Assembly: GCF_000006405.1 (NCBI RefSeq)
Contig: NW_003200415.1
Location: 62,001-126,000 of the forward strand
Source of the DNA: Perkinsus marinus ATCC 50983
Lineage: Eukaryota; Perkinsozoa; Perkinsida; Perkinsidae
Length of the DNA stretch: 64,000 nt
Reading direction: 5' to 3'
Shown here: piece by piece, positions 59,701 to 64,000 of the stretch
Numbering within the stretch: position 1 is the stretch's first letter
Layout: the number at the start of each line of letters is the position of its first letter
The notes under the pieces: model-generated
The model's input: the letters and a program-made list of their open reading frames with translations, nothing else
What the model was told of the DNA's origin: nothing
Database searches by the model: none
Program-made: the position numbers and the translations under genes

Positions 59701-59898
59701 CCACGAGCCACACTCCTGCCGTGGGGTAAAGCCGCTGCAGCTATCTCCAACACTACCTGCGACCACCATTATGAACTTAACAAGACGCCGCCACCAACCT
59801 GACACAGTGGTCGCAGAGGCTTCTCGAAACGCCCCGCCAGAGTCGCCGTCGCCATCCGACTCCTGTCCCCATTGACCATCACTTTCGTGGTTGCGCAT
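56740..59898 (-). CDS. Kelch-repeat BTB-domain protein (LZTR1-like layout)
   Basis: A many-exon gene from ATG 59898 (MRNHESDGQWGQESDGD). The first exons hold Kelch blades: RAAHSCDVIDGSLYIFGGWN (59590), LFIHGGHDGG (59290), LNKKLYMFGGYDGQKCFND (58420), LYLFGGHSGNKHLTDLHVFD (58170) and HTANLIGKKIFLFGGYDGK (57980). A BTB domain follows: LRGLLNNPEFSDVTLIIGDT with GERVYAHKAILV (57460), FRAMFTGGMKESR (57290), then WSYEAFSVMLEFLYTGRVAH (57190). A BACK-like helical end (DNVCTLLKISDQHQAVDLKR; HCMSFVLKNFDQ) is spliced over a 44-nt intron to VTALPSFDQLSSVPSLLLEV, ending in TGA at 56740. Such proteins are usually substrate adaptors of CUL3 ubiquitin ligases. Confidence 0.87.
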
Positions 59899-60425
59899 GG
59901 TCTTACAAAATGATGAGAGACAGGCTGACCCACCGAGTAGCTTCTAGGAAACACGAAGAGATGCGCATACCCGAATACTTCCACTACGAGATGACGGTGT
60001 AGGAAAATATGCATATGGCTGCCTTCATGTGTTACTGACAATATGAAATATGAAATTTTCGAAAGTCCCATTGATTCCCGCACATTTTTACCAAACTTGT
60101 ACGTAAACTCCTATAATTATTGAGGAACCTCTGGAGCTCAGCTGAGGCAAGCGAACACATACTCCAGCACTTGGGTTGACTATGCGAGGGTGCATCCCGA
60201 GGCTAACGCTATCACTCTTACAGAGCCAGCCCATTGTTTAACTCAACACCGAGCCGTATGATGAGCACATCAACATCATGATTATAGGCAGAGGGCCTTC
60301 ATAGAACAGTTGGGGGATAATCAGTAATAGCTAGTCTAGCAACAGCGGTACGAACAGGCGAGGTAGGAGTGCATGCCTGATCCAAGTTGATCAGATCGAA
60401 AGGCAACCACAACTTACCGAAACGC
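59899..60425. other. Intergenic region, no supported gene
   Basis: About 530 bp upstream of the Kelch-BTB gene and downstream of the EF-hand gene. A minus-strand frame (60083-59769) has no recognised motif. Confidence 0.5.
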
Positions 60426-61272
60426 TCAAGACTGGGCCTCATCCACTGTATCGCTGTCGCCTTCGGAGAGTGTATCGTCCATATCAATTTCAGCTGCAAA
60501 ATACAAGACTATAGTCCCAGGAAGGATAACCTCTGATAACTCACAAGCGACACTCTGCCTCGGACTCGTTAAATCCACAATTTGTCGTGTCCTCTCGATC
60601 TGTCTCAGAATTGATGCTAATCTGAGTGGAACTACATGCTGTGGCTACAGCGACACTGAGCCTACTTGAGGCACATGTGGAGGTCCATATACCCTCGATG
60701 GTCACTGTCCAACCATAGGAACAGCCGATACAACCATCCCAATTCATACTCGCCATCCAGGAGATCCATCATGCCTAAGGGGGCAGCTACACGGCCTAAT
60801 CGACACTCCCCCGAACCGATCCTTACCGTCACAAAATTCTCCTTCGCTCAGTTCGCCTGTACAGTTCTTGTCCAATTCTACGAATACCTTCGCAAGGCTG
60901 GCTTCCCATGGATTGCTCAGGAGACCAGCAAGTTCCTCATCTGAACTGAGATATCACCCGATGTATGGGTAGGCGTTCTCACTCGGGACACTCTGAGCGG
61001 CTTTTTTGAGTAAGTCTCCCGGCAGTTCCTCTCCACAGGCGATGACAGCTCGTATGAAGTTCACCAAAGACTCATCATCGACGGAGTTCATCATGAAAGC
61101 CTATGAAGGCATCACCCAAAATGTCCAAACAGGAAGAGCTCACCTCATCACTGTCATAGCCTGCTCCCATAAGACGGCGGCGACCCTCACGGTTGTTATA
61201 TAGGCTCCTCATCTCCGAGGCCCCCTCAAGTCGACCTGAACCAATAAGACGATATGCCAATAACAGTCGCAA
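60426..61272 (-). CDS. EF-hand calcium-binding protein
   Basis: Exons read MRSLYNNREGRRRLMGAGYD and SDE; then DDESLVNFIRAVIACGEELP; then SDEELAGLLSNPWEASLAK followed by VFVELDKNCTGELSEGEF, an EF-hand loop (D-K-N-C-T-G-E-L-S-E-G-E, with the 12th-position Glu). Next is LLDGEYELGWLYRLFLWLDS followed by DHRGYMDLHMCL, a second EF-hand whose 12th position is Met. The last exon (AAEIDMDDTLSEGDSDTVDE) is an acidic tail ending in TGA at 60426. One canonical and one degenerate site suggest a calmodulin-like sensor or light chain. The start is uncertain; ATG 61272 or the internal ATG of MRSLYNN are both possible. Confidence 0.65.
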
Positions 61273-61702
61273 TAGTGATCAGTCACGTACTTTCCCTTTC
61301 TTTCGAGCGTTTAAGTACTACAGTCGGACCTAGTATAAGATCGAGTCTGCGGGAGGATTATCCTGTCGAGATCCTACGTTTAGTTGGTACTGGACGCAGT
61401 AGCGCAATCATCTCCTTCACCGAACGAGTGTGATTTCCACAGCCATCGTCACCTAAGCATCGCCTTCCGTTCATACATTACTACGACTCCGACTACCATG
61501 TATTGGTGTAGGCAAGTTTCGTCTAAGGTTCATTCTTTCTTGTTTTTCCTTCTCGCGAAGCATCATCAACGGCCTCTGATCGCGCGTCTGCATCAGCCTG
61601 ACAACCAACAGTCGCCTCTCCAAAAGCAATGAACAAATACAGTCACATACTAAAACGTGTCACTCCCCCCCCCCAGGAAACTGTTCTCAGCCGAAATAAC
61701 CG
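61273..61702. other. Intergenic region with a C10 run
   Basis: No gene seen. It contains a run of ten C at 61665-61674. A GTAAGTGACGG just beyond 61700 (minus strand) is a good splice donor, so further 3' exons of the next gene may lie here. Confidence 0.4.
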
Positions 61703-62793
61703 TCACTTACTGCTCATAAACCGGTAGTAGCGTTGCGCTAGTCTGCCGCAGTGCCGGATAGGCATCCGAAGAGCCACCCCGAGCCATCTCTGAGTGCTCT
61801 TGAGCCGATACTCCTTTGACAGCCAGATTACCAGTGCTGTTGCTCTTACGACCCAACACCTGGGATATCCAGGAAGACCGTGCTGGCGACCACCAGACGC
61901 CTCACCTCAACCCGACTGAACCTCGACCTTATGGACATCCTGCAGTTCACAGCTGTTACAGGCTTGCCGATCTCCAACTTCCCTGCAGACCATGAGTCAG
62001 TCGTACAGGGACATCCCATAGAATTCCCTCACCATCGTAACTCCACTGCCTTAGGACCCCATTGTGCTGCTCACGGAGGAGCGACAGCTCAAGAGTGTCC
62101 ATGACTGTATTTACATGCTGCCTCATATGCCTACAATTCCTCCGGAAACGCGACTTCGCCTGTGACTGAGGACACCACAAGGATGCCATCTAGCCGATCA
62201 ACAGTCGTTTCTCTCACAATATCCTCATCTGTGGGCGGCCCTGCTCTCCATAGTAATCTAGATCCGGACCCAACCAATGCCTCGCTGCGATTTCCTGTTG
62301 ATAGTGACACGGCGACTACGGATGAACAAACAACTGCAGACCGCGGCAGCCCACGAGGGAGAGCTACTCGTCCATTATTCCCGAGTAGACAACACCAGAG
62401 CTCAGAGCGAGTACAATAAAACTCGATAACTGGTATGTTGGGATCAGTACTAAACCTGTCCGCAATTCCCTGAGTGGCTTATCCGTAGAGCCTCGCAGAT
62501 CTAGGTAAGGAAGATCCACTGTGAGGACCACTCACTGCCGCCTGACTGAAGCCTAACGCCGTCGCTGATATATCAAGAGAGTAGACATGGCGATCTTGGG
62601 GGGAGGGTCTACAGGGTGTGGCCCGAAGCACCTGCACAACTCTACGAGTGAACAGGAGCAAACGATGCTGTGACTGGCGGTCGGAATCGTCCGACTCGGT
62701 TTCGTTTTCTCCGAGAGCTACGACTCTCACAGGTGTTACCGCACTACATACACGCTTGCTATGATGACTCGGCGCGCGGCTTGTAACGACCAC
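61703..62793 (-). CDS. Hypothetical protein, minus strand, several exons
   Basis: Exon pieces: a Ser/Arg-rich first part (RVVALGENETESDDSDRQSQ; RLLLFTRRVVQVLRATPC), then RSEALVGSGSRLLWRAGPPT and DEDIVRETTVDRLDGILVVS followed by SVTGEVAFPEEL, then MRQHVNTVMDTLELSLLRE, then SNSTGNLAVKGVSAQEHSEM and AYPALRQTSATLLPVYEQ. The middle part (IVRETTVDRLDGILVVSSVTGE) is the most protein-like. No family was recognised, and both ends are open. Confidence 0.4.
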
Positions 62794-63049
62794 TCGGTCA
62801 TCATTTTCACGGCTGTCACAGCTCGAGTTCTTCCACTTATCTACGTAGCATTGTTAAGCCACCATCACTAGATGCCAGTGGTGGTCTACCACACCCAGCA
62901 GCATTGAGGAACACAACAGTTGGTATTGATAGGTGGACACATAACATGCACACACGGCAAGTCCGAGGCCACGGTGAACGTCGAGTGTAAGAATTAGCCA
63001 AAAAACAACCCTGTACTCATCAAGGATCTGTCGAGGGTCTATCACAGTG

Positions 63050-64000
63050 ACGGGAATACCGATTGCTGAGCCTCATGGGAAAAAGGGCACACCTTAGCCT
63101 CGCGCATTCTTCCATCTAATCTGTTCTCATGCACCCCGAACTTTGGATGCTGATGCTATCACATACCTCGCCAAGACACCTCCCATAGCCGTTGACGAAG
63201 AACCTGCACCCTCAGCCCTGCGTGCACGATAGGTCCCTCATATCGTACGCATGATGCTATTGCTCTCAGCGGTACAAGTTGTCCATAGCAGTGGTCGTAT
63301 GGACGTAAAGACTCGCCCTAAGTGGTGACCACAGTCCAGCGGCATTCCGAATAGATCAATGACGGTCAACGAACAGTGGCGAGAGCGTTCACGCTATGGA
63401 CCCCACCCACTATGGTTTCCAGAGGCTCCCCAAAAGAGGGGTCAGAGCTGACCGCCTTCTCCGGAGCCTACAGGCCACGGAATCTCCTGGTCATAGTTCG
63501 ACACTTGAATAGATGCTATATAACCTCCACTGGACCCGCCATAGGCGACCTACTTCCACAGTCACCTTATCTCACTACACCACCCCAGGCGTGTGAACCA
63601 AGGACCGCTTTCTTCTGCTTCGCCATTCGAACAAGTCGACCTAGGAAGCCATCAACCGCAGCAAAAACTCAACAGCCCATCGAGTCAATGATATACTTGA
63701 CATGTTGACGTGAAGCAGGATAACTACCAATACCATCAGCAAGAGCGCACCAACACCAGAGGGCGCACAGCTGGATGGCCATGGTGATCAGTGATACAGA
63801 ATACTGGCGACCCTTGGGGTCTCCTTGGCAGCAATAATGTTACTCAAACGCCTGACCATGTTCACACTAGCCCGAGAATGGGTCGGAACAATACCAACTT
63901 ATGCTCACATACGCCACCTTGGCTTCCCGGACTGGGAATTACGATTGAATGCCGGTGTAGGGGAGGGGGCTCTGCAAAGGATATCTCAACCCTGACCCAC
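63050..64000 (-). CDS. Hypothetical protein, minus strand, 5' end beyond the window
   Basis: Short exon-like stretches: REAKVAYVSISWYCSDPFSG (about 63930), NMVRRLSNIIAAKETPRVAS (63850), DGFLGRLVRMAKQKKAVLGS (63640), PEKAVSSDPSFGEPLETIVG followed by GVHSVNALATV (63440-63380), and AMGGVLARYVIASASKVRGA (63190-63130). They lie in order on one strand with plausible short introns. The 5' part runs off the window edge. No family was recognised. Confidence 0.35.

Noticed and set aside
61665-61674. Run of ten C
   Set aside because: A simple homopolymer in non-coding DNA, prone to sequencing error, with no sign of function.

Overview
This is a eukaryotic nuclear scaffold fragment from a compact, intron-rich protist genome. 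Almost every gene is cut by short GT-AG introns (about 40-80 nt). Neighbouring genes are often only tens to hundreds of bases apart, on both strands. The proteins are plainly eukaryotic: chaperonin CCT6, LSM4, eIF1A, RFC3, COX17, PKA regulatory subunit and selenoprotein K. A MORN-repeat protein, an integral-membrane class III nucleotidyl cyclase and a shikimate-pathway DAHP synthase point to an alveolate. Perkinsus is my best guess, from gene style rather than any marker. Exon joins were read by eye; where exon lengths are given they were checked for frame. Three runs of exactly 100 N (7451-7550, 22202-22301, 35743-35842) are scaffold gaps of unknown true size.

Layout. 0.1-6.7 kb: minus-strand hypothetical genes (a multi-exon membrane protein, a 574-residue low-complexity protein, a small two-exon gene). 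7.0-19.6 kb: plus-strand run with an acidic hypothetical protein, a TPR-repeat protein, an acetyl-CoA transporter (SLC33A1 family), COX17 and a dynamin-family GTPase. 20.0-21.3 kb: minus-strand protein with an HGGIT...DCNHAxxD core. 21.3-23.9 kb: a mobile element with inverted ends, a 10-bp direct repeat at its borders, tRNA-like Pol III boxes just inside both ends, and a second long inverted repeat nested within. 24.0-27.6 kb: two divergent hypothetical genes. 28.7-39.3 kb: six consecutive minus-strand housekeeping genes (RFC3, citrate synthase, DAHP synthase, HASPP28/PDAP1, LSM4, CCT6). 39.7-47.9 kb: plus-strand eIF1A, PKA regulatory subunit, a membrane/MORN/alpha-beta-hydrolase protein, a degenerate pseudouridine-synthase-like gene and a 59-residue protein. 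48.0-51.5 kb: a membrane adenylyl-cyclase-like gene head to head with a PTC7-type PP2C phosphatase, start codons 5 nt apart. 52.2-64 kb: minus-strand 3-hydroxyisobutyryl-CoA hydrolase, selenoprotein K, an SLC35F-type transporter, a Kelch-BTB protein, an EF-hand protein and two unrecognised genes.

The genes do not form one pathway. Functional links are loose: cAMP signalling (cyclase and PKA-R), mitochondrial or CoA metabolism (citrate synthase, HIBCH, COX17, PTC7-like phosphatase, acetyl-CoA transporter), and information processing (RFC3, LSM4, eIF1A, CCT6). The strongest special observations are the selenoprotein K gene, whose UGA sits in a 17-nt last exon followed by a SECIS-like hairpin; the transposon with Pol III-like boxes in its ends; the cyclase lacking two transition-state residues; and the 5-nt head-to-head gene pair.
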